Assembly: GCA_018907035.1 (NCBI GenBank)
Contig: JACCIC010000002.1
Coordinates: forward strand, 1,431,001 to 1,495,000
Length of the DNA stretch: 64,000 bases
DNA from: Sycobia sp. Sy_11
Lineage: Eukaryota > Arthropoda > Insecta > Hymenoptera > Epichrysomallidae
Direction: 5' to 3'
A model generated the notes under the pieces. That model was not told where the DNA came from. It searched no databases and was given only the letters and a program-made list of their open reading frames with translations. The position numbers were made by a program, and so were the translations under genes. Each line of letters begins with the position of its first letter. Positions within the stretch are counted from its first letter, which is position 1. Below are positions 1 through 12,179 of the stretch, piece after piece.

Positions 1-1980
1 TTACAACAACAGATATTTACACTTGTATCAACTTTATGAGACTGGTTTTTTTTGTTTAATTTATGCAAATAAAATTTGGTAGTGGAATTAAGACGCAGAT
101 TAAAAATGCAAGAATATAAATATTGAGGTAATAATGGGCATTTATTATCTCGTATTTGAACTATTTAGCATATAACAATGATAGAGTACATCAGATTTTT
201 TAAATTCATGACGTTATTTTCAATACAATTTTTATCTGCCATCTTACGTAATGTACATAAATACTTAAATCCATTCGATGATAAAAATTCATAATTAAAT
301 GAAAATTAAATTACAATAAAACTATTTCCGGTTTATTTGTGCGTTAGGCTTGACTTGAGAATATACTTAATCAACTAGGATAAACATCTTCGACTAATTA
401 GGATTTTTAAGACATTAGGTCAAGGGAATAAAAGATATTGACAGAGTCATTGTTTGCAGTTCTTTCTTCTTTATCGCCATTATTTCACATAATGCAATAA
501 GATCGAAAAATATCGAAAAGATGCCTTAGAGTATTAATAGCATTATAGATATTCTTTGCACTTATTTTAATTTTACATAATAGTACAATCATTCAATTAG
601 AGAAAAACCCACATAAATATTAATAAATATGCATCAACTCGTAAATGCGTATTCTACGAGGAATCTCACAATAACCGAAAATTGATCTTACATAACTTAG
701 ATAGAAAAATATTATCACACAACTTAAGCTCCCCACGAAAGATCTAAGAAAAGTAAGCTAATGATTACAGTAATTAATTTAGCCTCAGAAGTTTCACAAA
801 AACGACTTAATTACTCAGATTAATAACTTTCTCAAAACTTTGCTAATGTAATAAAATAATATTCTTCGTTAGTATATTATATTATATTATCCTACTCGTT
901 ATATAGAGAAGGCAGACGCAAGATATTATGAATTTTCATAATGAATGTGTTATTTTTATTCTAAAATAACGTTAATCAATTAAGATAAAAATGTGTTTGA
1001 TCTATACTATTTAAATTCTAATAAAACAAAACTATAGATCCTTCTATAAATATTAAATATAACAATATTTCGAAAGAACGAGGGGCTATATTTGGAATAA
1101 GAGTTTTATCAGTCAATCAAAAATTGTTCAAAGCCGAAGAAAGCAAATATTCTGTTTTTTCAGCTGCCCAAAACATCCCATGTTAAGCGTACATTGACTT
1201 GTTTCTTAACTCTGACAATAATTTGAAGCCTGATAATGATACTAATTTTGAATTATTGGATTTTTTTACTTCGTTCAATTACAATTCTTTGTAAAATTTT
1301 TTGATTTTATTAATACTGTTATAAATAAAGCAAACAAATTAAAATATTTTTCTACAACAAATCACTTTATTAAAAAATAAAAGCATATCCCTCTTGGTTC
1401 TGTATATTATACATCATGATTTAATGATCTGTCGCACATTGCGCACATAAGAAATTCAACTTGTGGTAAATTTAGCAGATAGTAACAAATAAAAACTTTT
1501 AACTTGAATGACGCTATCATTCAAAAGTTATAATAGTTTTGATTAAACCAGATTTAATAGTGGTATCGAAATTTAAGGACTATAACTTATTTCATATCAT
1601 ATACTAATTTATTAAGAACCAATTGCTTTGAAATTCGAAATTATATTCTATAGCATTTTCAGATGGACATAGGCTATATTATGCTAAAATAGGAAATTAT
1701 TTTACCAACAATCCCATAATTATGTATATATAACTGTTACGTGAGGCCTTGCATAACATGCATGCGAAGATACATGTAAAAAGAGTGAGACAGAGAGATG
1801 AAAGGTATGAAGTAAGCGCGCACCCAGGTGCTACCTACATTTTATTACAACTTGATTATTTTAGTTAAATATGTATACATTATACAATAAAATGTAATAC
1901 ATTAAACACTTTATTATTTTCAATAGAAGTAAACAGATGAAACAAAGCTTCAAACTATATAAACAATCCATTCAAAATAT
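1..1980. other. AT-rich noncoding DNA, no gene recognised
   Basis: I read all frames and found no credible coding exon, no long open frame and no splice-bounded homologue of the downstream gene family. The only structure seen is a block near 670-1345 that recurs near 6.5 kb and is listed separately. Confidence 0.6.
670..1345 (+). repeat. Diverged duplicated block, copy 1 (split)
   Basis: Two sub-blocks, about 670-727 and 1180-1345, match a contiguous stretch at 6502-6745. Shared strings include AGAAAAATATTATCACACAA and GAATTATTGGAT. In this copy they are separated by about 450 bases that are absent from the other copy, so either an insertion happened here or a deletion there. No coding potential is seen. 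Confidence 0.55.
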
Positions 1981-2059
1981 ATACAGTGTAGAGAAATTGT
2001 CGAAAAACAGGCGACTAGGTATATTAGACCTAAAGTTGCGACACTCTTTTACCCATGCA

Positions 2060-3094
2060 TTAAAATCACCTAGAGTGGATAATGTGGAATTTTTCGCATC
2101 AACAGGTATTTCATCCAAAGTTCTTTGGAATATCTTTTTATTCCTTCATAATAGCCATTAACTGTCGACATCACCTCTTCATTGTGAAAAATCTTTGACC
2201 AGCGAACCATTTTTTCAAGTCTGGAAACAGAAAATAATAAGAGAAAGCTAAATCTGGCGAATTGGATGCATGGGGTAACAATTTAAACTTTAATTCATTC
2301 ATTTTGGCGATTGCAATAATGGATGTGTGAGCTGGTGCATTGACTTGATGGAACAACACTTTCTTCTTAGCCAAATGCTGCCGTTTTCACTTGATATTTT
2401 CGCTCAAACGTTGCAATAAGTTCGCATAATAGTCGCCGTTGATTGTTTTTCCTTTTTCAATATAGACAAGGAAAATTATCCCACACGTATCCCAAAAAAC
2501 CGACGCCATAACCTCTCCTGCAGATGGAACGATTTTTGCCTTCTTTGGAGCCTGTTCTCCTTTTTGATTTCATTGTTTTGATTGTTCTTTTGTTTCGGGT
2601 GTGAAGTCGTGGAGCCAGGTTTCATTCATGGTTATGAAATGGCGCAAAAATTCTGCTTTCTTTTTGCGAAACATTACCAAACACTCAACTGAAACATCTT
2701 CACGGCGCTCTTTTTGTTCCATTGTGAGCAAACGCGGCACGCATCTTGCGCACAGCTTTGTCATCTCAAAATTTTCAATTAATACGATGTCTACTACCTC
2801 GCGCACTTTCAGTCGACGATCATCCAGTAGCACTTTGTGGATTTTCTTCAACATTTCTGGAGCTGTCACTTCATTTAGTCGACCACTACCATGTTCGTCT
2901 TGACATCTCGTACAGCTTCGTTTAAACTCCGCTACCCAATATTTTACTGTTGTAAACGAACTAGCAGGTTCACCTAGAATAGAGTCTAGTTTAGCTTTTA
3001 TACTGGTTGGACTAAGGCCTTGCAAATAAAAGTATTGTATCACATAATGATGACCAATTTCTTCCACGTTTACAAATTCACTGAAAACGTTCAC
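2060..3094 (-). pseudogene. Mariner transposase relic, inactivated
   Basis: Minus-strand remnant of a Tc1/mariner transposase. The N-terminal part (3094 down to 2570) has the helix-turn-helix region followed by motifs such as DDRRLKVREV and CARCVPRLLTMEQK. It appears to lack about a dozen residues after VREVVDIV compared with intact mariners. The second part, in another frame (2374 to 2171), carries FHQVNAPAHTS and PDLAFSYYFLFPDLKKW. A degraded C-terminus continues to about 2060 in a further frame. The three DD34D aspartates are all replaced: ITMNETW has Asn, FHQVN has Val, and the third site has Tyr (SYYFLF). At least two frame breaks are present. I could not place the terminal inverted repeats, so the outer limits are approximate. 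Confidence 0.85.
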
Positions 3095-3655
3095 TATTGA
3101 TGGCTGTCAAACAAATACTAAGTATCATGGCGTCTTCAAACTTGAGACATATGCTTTATAGATTGTGTACTTTCTAATACAGTGGTATTTTTTCAGCAAC
3201 TACCGCTACCTCTGGGTCAGGCCAGGTACTTCTGGGGCTACCCTCGTAAATGTTACATTTTTATAATCCTTTAGTACTCTTCAGGAACTCCCTTCAATTT
3301 CCTTAATTTTTTTGTGGAAGTTCTTTTTCTCCTGAATTCTCCATCTTTTTCTCTTTCTTATGAACGCAGTCAAGATATTCAGTTCTTCTTGCAATGAGTG
3401 TAATGTCAGATCAACTACCCGATCACTTGTAATAGTTTCACAGGACGAATGATTACCCCTCACAGCTGTATTGTGAGCGTGGCTTTTCCCTTATTCCATG
3501 AAGCCAGCATCGATCAACGAGGCTTCACGTAAACGTAATAGCTAACGGTATACGGTTGTGTAATCATGCCTGCATAAGGTATATTTATCTTTTTTTTGGA
3601 GTGCCTTCACTAGTCAATGGTCCGCAGGAGATATTTTATTTTAGACCAACCTTTA
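3095..3655. other. Noncoding interval, nothing recognised
   Basis: This lies between the mariner relic and the foldback-like repeat. It may include the 5' end of the mariner at 3095-3190, but no inverted-repeat partner was found. No coding exon or RNA gene is seen. Confidence 0.45.
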
Positions 3656-3659
3656 CTGT

Positions 3660-4115
3660 ACAAAAATCTGTCAAAGCTAATTTTCCCCTATCGTATTCGG
3701 ATGCTAGAACACGATATCCAAAGATCTCGGAACGACAGATACAGAGATTATCGTGTTGAATTGACAGGAAACGATGTTCAGGTACGATGGGGCGATTTCT
3801 ACGAGGAGTTTCATGCATGGACAGTAAAATACGAAGTTTAGGTGTCCCGGGACATATTCTAAGGAGAGTTTCGTATTTCGTCCATAGTATAAGATGTCCA
3901 GAAACAACGGGACGACTTCTATGGAAAGTTTGATATTCTGTCATCTGAATACCAAAGTCCCGGTAGAAAACATCCCGGGACATTTAGACATCGAATTCTA
4001 CGACGCTAACACGAAACTCTCTATAGCAGTTGTCCCGAGACATATTCCATCGTTCGAGCATGAAATTCCCCGTAGAAGTTGTTTTGAGATACTTGGATAT
4101 TTTTTTCTACCGTCG
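3660..4115. repeat. Foldback-like element of about 60-bp units in opposite orientations
   Basis: Roughly four degenerate units of about 60 bases, each with a core like GATGTCCAG then CGGGACAACTTCTA and GAGTTTC, run left to right from about 3700. From about 3960 the same motifs appear as reverse complements, for example GTTGTCCCGAGACA and CCCCGTAGAAGTTG. The locus ends with CTTGGATATTTTTTTCTACC. Open frames across it are by-products of the repeat. A second locus of the same family is at 46850-47115. Tandem units within long inverted arms are the architecture of foldback transposons; that assignment is inferred. Confidence 0.6.
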
Positions 4116-4279
4116 GAACTCCAAAGTAAATTCTTCTTGAAATTAAAACAAGAAGCATAAAACTAAGAGTGACATGAATTCCACCTTTTAAAATGGTAAA
4201 TTACACTCTGAAGTATTATATGTTGTTCATAAAGCTATTGTGATATGAAACAATTCGCAGAAAAAGAGGATGATTCAAT

Positions 4280-4305
4280 GAGAGAGAGAGAGAGAGAGAG
4301 AGAGA
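4280..4305. repeat. (AG)n microsatellite
   Basis: About 13 uninterrupted AG dinucleotides. Confidence 0.95.
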
Positions 4306-4513
4306 ACTCATAAAAGCGCGTTCCCGAGAAAAAATGTAAGTGATCCACGACAAGCTATTACAAAGTAATTTCGAGCACTGAACAAATAAGGCTTTCACAA
4401 ACTGATAACCCTTTATCGTACACCATTGATGCTCTGCCGTTGCCATTATATTCTGTACATAGGATCTCACAAAAATATGGAAGTCCTTGAATAAAAAAAT
4501 AGTTATTTTTGAG

Positions 4514-4975
4514 AGCAACATGTTAAATACAAAATTTTTATAATTTTTTTTTGGCTGTCAGATTGTGACCTTGTATTTGGAAAGATGTAAGTTTTTTTTT
4601 CACGTGTAACCTAACGCATAATCATACTCTTGGCCTTGAACCAGATTTCAAGGTCATTCTAAAAAGATTTTTTTCTAGAATTTTGAAAAATGGCAGCCGG
4701 TACGATGTAGTTGCCTCGGATATCTAGCAATTCCAATCTGCTTTTAGAAGATTCTTATTATTTTTATTTTTATTATTTTTATTTTATAAATAAAATCACA
4801 CTAGAAGGGAGAATTTAACTTCTTTCGAAATTCGCAAGAAAAAATAGAGATCCTTTTTCGGAAAAACACGTTTAATATCGGAATCACCTTCAAGATCATA
4901 GTCAAGTTGAAATACAAGGTCACCATCTGAAAGCCAGGAAAATTTATAAAACTTTTGTATTTAACATATTGTTCT
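4514..4975. repeat. Palindromic MITE with long terminal inverted repeats
   Basis: The left arm (4514-4580) contains ATGTTAAATACAAAA, then GGCTGTCAGAT and GTGACCTTGTATTT. The right arm (4910-4975) is its reverse complement with mismatches: AAATACAAGGTCACC, ATCTGAAAGCC, then TTTTGTATTTAACAT. The arms are about 65 bases, and the similarity weakly continues inward (AAGGTCA-containing stretches). The centre has no coding sequence. No clear target-site duplication was seen. It is a non-autonomous element of unknown superfamily. Confidence 0.7.
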
Positions 4976-7900
4976 AAAATAAATTCCTTTCATATTATTC
5001 AAAGGTTTTCAGGCTGCTGTAGATATATCGCGAGGAGGTAAGACATATCGCTCATATGCATTAAGAACGACGATGCGTATATAATATTATACAAACACAT
5101 GATAAGCGATGCTGAATCGAAATCGAAATTGTGTGTAAAGAAATTTAAAGAAGCTTGTGTATATTTTCATTTATGATGGGTACTTCGATATATCAGATAC
5201 AAATACAGCTGTCATTATATCCAGGACGCGATATTAAGTGGCTATTTGCAAAGTTTCTATATATACCTTATAATAAAAAGTGTCTCGTTATTATTTGTAT
5301 GGTTTAAATGCATAGACACATAATTGTTCCTGCACTTATAATGTAATCGATAAAGTTAGTAAACAAATACAAAACGTTATTTTTTACTTGAAAATAAAAA
5401 TTAAAAAATTCATTTTAGAATTCCGATCTAACTTCGTTAGAATCGTAGTCAACTTCTATAAATATTGAATCCATCTTTACACTGGACATTTTTTCATGCT
5501 ATATGATACTAAACAATATTTTAGTTTTTCAATACAATTGTTTTTCAAATAATATTGGTTGTACAGGATAATCAATATGCAAAGTTTGACAAACGAATAG
5601 ATAATTTTAAAAATGATATGCAATGTTGAAAATGAATAAATTAATTGTGAAACTAAGTTTAACAAATTATCTCATTCTTAAACATATATTTTATTCAATA
5701 TAAAATTATACTAACAATTCCATTTCAATTTCATACTCAAGTAAATCGATTTTTTAAGTATTTCAAGAATTTATGTATTACTTTTTTTCGATGATGTGAT
5801 TATTCTTATATATCAATACCAGATAATTTATATTTAGGTAGTTTTGACTTGTTTTAAAATTTTTTTTCAAAATAGACTTGTATAACATTTATTTAGACCA
5901 TTCTGTCAAAAAATATGACGTATTAAATAAAATTATGAGCTTTATCATTGTAGGTATTACTAGATAATAGTCGAAAAGTATTAATAATTTTAAAATTAAA
6001 TAAACGTTATAAAGTGTTATGGAATTGACAGAATGTAAAATTATTCAAAAAATTTAATAAAAATGTTTATTACTGTATGGATTTTTTTTTATGTTCATTG
6101 TTAATTGAATTTTATTCGAAATAAGATTTTTAGTGAAAAATTTCTCACAGACAAATACTAAACTAATGTAAATCATACGTAGTACTATACTAGTATTAAT
6201 CGTAACCAGTGGTGACTTTCACCACTGCTTAAAACAAACTCTCTTCTCAATAAGCGTAATAAAGTAATAAAAAAATAAAGTTTTTTTTTAATTTTAATTT
6301 TCATGTATATGAATGATTTTACCCTAATATTTAAGAATTATAAAAGTACATAAATATAATATTTAAATAAGAAGAAAAACAAAATAATCGAGAGAGGACG
6401 TTTATATCATGTTTTTTAATGCTTCTAATATGATATGTTGAGGGATATTTGGGCTTACGTTAAAGATTACCACTCATTATTACTATTAATGTTCAGTACG
6501 ACATAATAACCAAAAATTAATCTTACACAACTTAGGTAGAAAAATATTATCACACAAATTAACATCAAGCATACATTGACTTGCTTTCTTGAATCTGACA
6601 GTCATTTAAAGCTATTTTATGATATGAATTTTGAATTATTGGATATTTTACTTCTTATAATTGGAATAATTCGTAAAATTGTTAATAATAAATATTTTCA
6701 GAATATTTTTTTATGTTTATTAATTGTGCTATAAAATAAAACAATTAAAATATTTTAATAATTGTTATTTAACGTGATTGAACAGTGTTATTGTAATTCA
6801 ATGGCTGTAACTTATTTTATATAAATTATACAGAAAATATAGATTATCTAGATTAGAAATGAATAAAATTTGAACATTTTTTGAAATTTAAAATAGATAA
6901 CACTTGTAATAAAAACACATTATTTTTAATGACAATTATTAGTTAATATGATTTACATCGTAAGCAACTGGAAACGTATGGCAGGAATGTTCATATCTAA
7001 AAACATCTAATATTTATATCTGTGGTATATATTGACATTTTGAATAAATAATATTTTAAATAAAAAAGTAGTGTTTTTTAAACACATTTTTAAAACTTTC
7101 ACTAGCAGTTTTACTGTCCATTTATTAAAAAAAAGTATCGAGAAAAACTAAATGTCTTCATCAAATTTCAGAATGTTCAAAAAAGCGATCATGCTTTGAC
7201 GAACTAATGTCTAACAGAAATTTCACTACTCCAGAAAGAACTGCAACCTGTTATCCAGCGGTAGCTAGAATCCGAAATGGATATCTACTTGGGGAATGAA
7301 GGTTTAACTTCTTTATTTCTTTCTTTATTAATTAAGAATTACGTATGATTTCAATATATGTATTCCGATTATATTCATTATACATTATTAAAAATATATA
7401 TTCCGATATATATATATATACTATGAACAGTAATAATATCTTTTTGATAACATAAATACATAATAAATTCGATCGACCTCTACTGTCTATCATTTGTTAT
7501 GTATTTATTATTAATTTGTTGTAAGGTTTCGAATATACCAATATTTATACACCAAAAAAAATAACCATACGTTCGATGCGTTTGATATTAAAATTTGAGA
7601 ATTCAAAGACCACTTACATCGACTGATATAATTAATATCATTGTTAAAGACTTTTATAAACTATAAGTATATTTAATACATTTTTATGATTTCCAGAATA
7701 ATTATATTAGTTGATCAAAAAAATCTTTACAACCGATAAGAATATGTAGTTGTAAAAATTTTAGATGTTGAAAAAAATAATTCGAAAAATCTTTGTTATA
7801 TGAAATTATCAATTTATTTATACTAAATGAGAACTGGTTAAATAATTCATATAGATCCAGAAAAATTAAGGGCAAGTGTATGTTCAATTTACTTGTACAT

Positions 7901-8050
7901 TATAATATGCAATTAATTCCGTATTGTTCCAATGCTATTCGAAATTATTAATTTTAAAATTTTAATGATTGAAGTGTGATGATATATTGCAAAGGTGGCA
8001 AAAAATTATATAAAAAAATGAATTCTATATAGTGAAGAACGCGATAGCAT
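4976..8050. other. AT-rich noncoding DNA
   Basis: No coding exon, RNA gene or transposon protein was recognised. It contains copy 2 of the duplicated block at 6502-6745 and a short TA run near 7410. Otherwise nothing is seen. Confidence 0.55.
6502..6745 (+). repeat. Diverged duplicated block, copy 2 (contiguous)
   Basis: Matches 670-727 and then 1180-1345 without the roughly 450-base interval found in the first copy. Both copies share ACATTGACTTG and TTTTGAATTATTGGAT. Divergence is visible as scattered substitutions and small indels. Confidence 0.55.
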
Positions 8051-8052
8051 CT

Positions 8053-8822
8053 ATACCATATGAACAAATTTGACCCGGACCTGAATCGGTAAAATTTAAC
8101 TGAATCGGTAAAATTTTTTTCTGTTGGTACAATGTTACTTTTCAAAAAAAATTGATCCACAAGTTTGCTTGAAATTTTTTGTTTCCAATGGAATTACGAC
8201 TACGGAATCATTGAAAATGTTGCAGAATTATTTTAGAGAGTCTACTTTATCGCACAAAGCATTCAGTGAAGGTCGTGAAGTCGTGAAAAACTTGCCTCAT
8301 CCAAATCGCCCATCCACCGAAAATCAAGGTGATGCTCATCGTTTTTTTCGATTATCATGGGATGGTTCACCATGAATTCGTTCCAGGAGCTCAAACGATC
8401 AATAAGGAGTACTACGTGATGCAGTTCGTCGTACACGAACAGATTTGTGGTCAGACAATTCATGGTTTTTTCACCACGACAACGCACCGGCACATTCCAG
8501 CACGATTATCTTTGATTTTTTGGCCAAGCACGAAATGAAAGTGATCGCTCGGCCAGATTTGGCTCCCTGTGCCTTTTTCCTCTTTCCGAAATTCAAAAAT
8601 CCGCTTCGGAGAACGATCCATGAGTTCATCCTGAATATCGTCAGACAAACGTTTTGCGTCATAAACAAACAGCTGACAAACACACATTAATGGAGATATG
8701 GCGCTCAAATTTCACACGGTCAACAAGAAAGGTAGTACCAATATAGGAAAAAAAAGTTGACCGGTTCAGTTTACGCGCGGAGTTTAAATGCACCAGTCAA
8801 GGTCAAATTTGATGATATGGTA
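8053..8822 (+). mobile_element. Internally deleted mariner with visible TIRs
   Basis: A 770-bp deletion derivative of a mariner. The terminal inverted repeats are about 26 bases: the left end begins CCATATGAACAAATTTGACC and the right end is the reverse complement of CCATATCATCAAATTTGACC. Both ends are flanked by TA, the mariner target. Inside, three coding fragments survive in different frames: an N-terminal piece (about 8124-8325, with NGITTTESLKMLQ and NRPSTENQ), a central piece (8329-8450, VFFDYHGMVHHEFVPGAQ) and a C-terminal piece (8445-8690, WFFHHDNAPAHSS and DLAPCAFFLFPKFK). The region with the first catalytic Asp is deleted, the second Asp is kept, and the third is Ala. It cannot encode transposase but could in principle have been mobilised in trans. 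Confidence 0.85.
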
Positions 8823-9300
8823 TTATACATCTATTTACGATTTAATAGATATCAAAAAGTCAAAATCTAGTAATCTCGAAATTTCAACTTTTACACCAAG
8901 TTTTTTAAATATAAGAGATATCACAATATAAGAGATATCCTAATAATAAGATATATCCTAATAATACAATTCTAATTCTAATTCTAATTCTCTTCAAAAA
9001 CTAACTGTCGATTATCAATTTTTCGGCATAAATGTATTGTTCTTGACCTCAGCTGTAACATACATAGTTTATTAAAAGTTTGAAAAGAACGATATTCTGA
9101 AAAATCAGTGCAAATATAAAAAATTTCTTTTATTACCCAATTTGACATGTAAATATCAAAATTTCGATCGATTATAACTTTCGAAAGGGCAAATTTCCTG
9201 AATTTTTTCCGGGTTGTACACGATACTAGAATTGACCGATATAAGAAATTCAAAAAAAAAAAAAAATAAATAAAAACAAAAAAAACAAAATCGAAAAATC
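8823..9300. other. AT-rich noncoding interval
   Basis: It contains short imperfect repeats of AGATAT and TCTAATTC near 8920-8995 and an A-rich stretch near 9250-9290. No gene is seen. Confidence 0.5.
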
Positions 9301-9880
9301 TATCTTGCCACCTACTGTCTTAAAAAGACCCGTCCGGCGCAAGCTTGACCCCGTCCCCTTGCACGCGCGCGCTCTTCCGCGCCAGAGCTACGCTAGTCGA
9401 GCGGGGCGAGGGGCTGAAAGGATCAGATTGATGCGCGCCCCGCATGCGAAGGAATTGCGCCTAACCCCGTTCCGTTCCCGGTATAAGTAAGTATTTGTTC
9501 CTCGCTCGACCCGCGTCGCAAACAGAGCGACGGTCACGTTTGCGACGACGGAGACAACGTTGGGTTTTTTTTGTTTTTGTTTTTTTTTTTTTTTGCTTAT
9601 TCTTATGTCCAGCGCCTTCGCGCGCCTCGCGTACAGCGCTAATTAATCGCGAAGCCGGTCAGGTGGAGTCCATCGTTCAAAATTAAGGGCAAAGAAAACA
9701 AAAAATCGAGGATATCGTATCGATCAATTGATCCAGGCGATTACCCCCTTCCGGACCGTCAAGGGGTGTGGGGAGGGGTGCATCCATCGAGCGGCACCAG
9801 CCTGGCGTCAGATCGTTCATTCGTTCTACGTCTGACATGACCGCAGGGCTCACGTGCGTTGACTTAGTATTTTAATTTAA
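9300..9880. promoter_or_regulatory. GC-rich, CpG-rich island; possible promoter or 5' exon
   Basis: GC content rises abruptly against an AT-rich background, with many CG dinucleotides (GCACGCGCGCGC, GAGCGGGGCGAGG). A GGTATAAGTAAG string near 9479 could be a TATA-like element or a splice donor context. The small open frames here resemble no protein I know and are probably untranslated. An insect promoter or a 5' noncoding exon of a gene lying outside the window is one reading; a decayed GC-rich transposon is another. Confidence 0.3.
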
Positions 9881-9903
9881 AAGAGAGGACTTTGTCGAAG
9901 AGT

Positions 9904-9907
<4 letters not shown>

Positions 9908-9966
<59 letters not shown>
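9908..9966. repeat. (TA)n microsatellite
   Basis: About 29 uninterrupted TA units at the end of the GC-rich island. Confidence 0.95.
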
Positions 9967-9967
<1 letters not shown>

Positions 9968-9969
9968 GT

Positions 9970-12145
9970 ATATAGAAATTGTAGGAGTCGAATGTAATGA
10001 CATGAAGCCGTCTCTCGTAACCTCGTACTCAAGTGATTAATTGCAACTATCTTTCTCTTATCCTGAAACTCTAATTATGAAATCAATTAGGTCGATTGAT
10101 CGTGTCGTTCATCGCTCAAACAATATAATTTATAAATCGTCAGATAAGGTTGAAAGAAATTATTTTCGACATGGTTTACGAGTATCGTAATTTCCCTGAA
10201 ATCCAAAAAAAAATCAAAATTAAAATTAAAAAAAAAATCAGAGATATTTTACAAGTATAAAAAATATCAAAATCGGTAATAGTTAAATACAATCGGAATT
10301 TTTATCGTTGTTCATTTTTTCTTTGTTTCCAGATAATAATTAATTATAAATAGCATATACTTTTCACCCTTCAACATTTGTGAATTAGTCTTGCGATTAA
10401 TCAGTAAACCGATAGCTGATTAATTCCTAGGCCTACAAAGAAAATCTAAAAATGAATATTATGTGAAAAAGACTATTTTATTTTACGAAAGGCAAGCAAT
10501 TGAACGTTAATTTTGTAAAATTCTATTTTCTTCTCATGTATACGAATGAATAATCGGAATATTCGAAAATTTACAAGGAAACTTAAAAAAATTCTAATTT
10601 TTATCAGGCATATTATAAATTAGTGAGTGAGTAAGAAGTGATAAAAAATCGATTTATCTAAAGGGTATCATTCAATTTATCAGATCGCAAAAGTTGATTT
10701 TTTTGTGATTCTAGACGAACAACTACTGAGCCTTCTCGGTTTGAAAAGAAACTTTGTGAGCGATCATTTCCCAGCTGATTGAGTGTCCGATAAAGTTTAT
10801 TGCTATATATAACAGATTTTTCACGTAAAAAATAGATATCGTGGTATATCGGAAAGGAAGAGAGTTCATGACGATAGAACGAGAGAATTGTATGAAAATA
10901 GATATATACATGGAAACATATCATTTACATGATTCACACAATTATGCAGAAGAACGTAGCGACGATTCCAGCAATATTTCAAATTACGTTCTTTGAGTAC
11001 TTCAAGAGAAGACAGTATTCAACGTCACAAAGAAGCTACTTGCCCATATGAATTACAGGAATCAATAGAAGGTTTGCTGTTTGATCTATTTCTTATAGAA
11101 TTAATCAGAGTAACAGCTTTAAACGTATTTTTCTTGAAATAGCTTTGTATGAATCGCCAGCCCTCTTAGATAAAAAGCTATAAAAATTTAAGCTAAATGT
11201 ATTGAAATTTTTCACTTCCATTCTGAATAAGTTTAGTTTTTGCATGGACTAGAATAATTCAAGGAACTTTTTTCAAAGATAGAATAAATAAGAAATGGGC
11301 TTTCTTCTTTCAAATTATATGAACAATCCAAATTTCACAATATTATTTAGATTCTAGTTCACAATGTAGATAGAATAATATGTCCGTTATCGGAATCATG
11401 GGAACTGTTTTATACTTTAATACTATGAAAGAAGAGTTAGGTAGGTATATAGTAAATTTAAATGCTTATTTTATCGTAATAAAATCTTTGATTTTCCCTT
11501 TCTAATAAAAAAAATAAATAAATACGTTATATATCAATTTTATGCGGTCTTTAAAAAAAATTTTTGTAAGAGCGTCGAAATGGAGGCCTAAACTTAGGAA
11601 ATTAATTTGAAATTGAATATCATTGGAATTTTTGGCTTAGAACCTATTGATAAAAATGTTAGTTAATATAGTTGATACATACTTCGCAGTTGACTAATTG
11701 CATACTCCTACGTATAACTTGAGCTGCATTAACGTTATGTGATAAAATAAAATCTAAATGAATTGAAAAAGAAATGATTATTAAGACAAGAAGACAAGTA
11801 TTATTTAAAGTTTGATTAGAGATATTATTACAACTGTTCTTTATAAACTGGACTATATTGTGTCAGATTAATTATAGTTTTTTAGCACAATGAATACACT
11901 CAATAGCATACACTCAGTCGAAAAATTAACATTTTTGTATAAAAGTGAAATAAGTGCCTTTTATGTTGGACGTATCAGCTAGAAAAAAAAAACAAAATTT
12001 CTAATGAAAAGAAATTATGGTCTTAAAAAAAAACACAATAAAATATCCGCTCCAACGAAGGCACGAGGCAGAAATAGTACAAGAAGTAGACTAGCGTGCA
12101 TCCTCCAATGAATACAGAATAGCTTCGAACTATTGTGTTCCTTTG
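9970..12145. other. AT-rich noncoding DNA
   Basis: No open frame with recognisable protein similarity and no RNA gene were found. If the GC-rich islands on either side belong to one transcript, this could be an intron, but nothing in the sequence proves it. Confidence 0.5.

Positions 12146-12148
<3 letters not shown>

Positions 12149-12177
<29 letters not shown>
12149..12177. repeat. (TC)n microsatellite
   Basis: About 14 TC units immediately left of the second GC-rich island. It could act as a GAGA-type element on the other strand, but this is only a sequence resemblance. Confidence 0.95.
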
Positions 12178-12178
<1 letters not shown>

Positions 12179-12179
12179 G

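Noticed and set aside
3556..4160. Several overlapping open frames on both strands as genes
   Set aside because: They arise from the 60-bp foldback-like repeat units.
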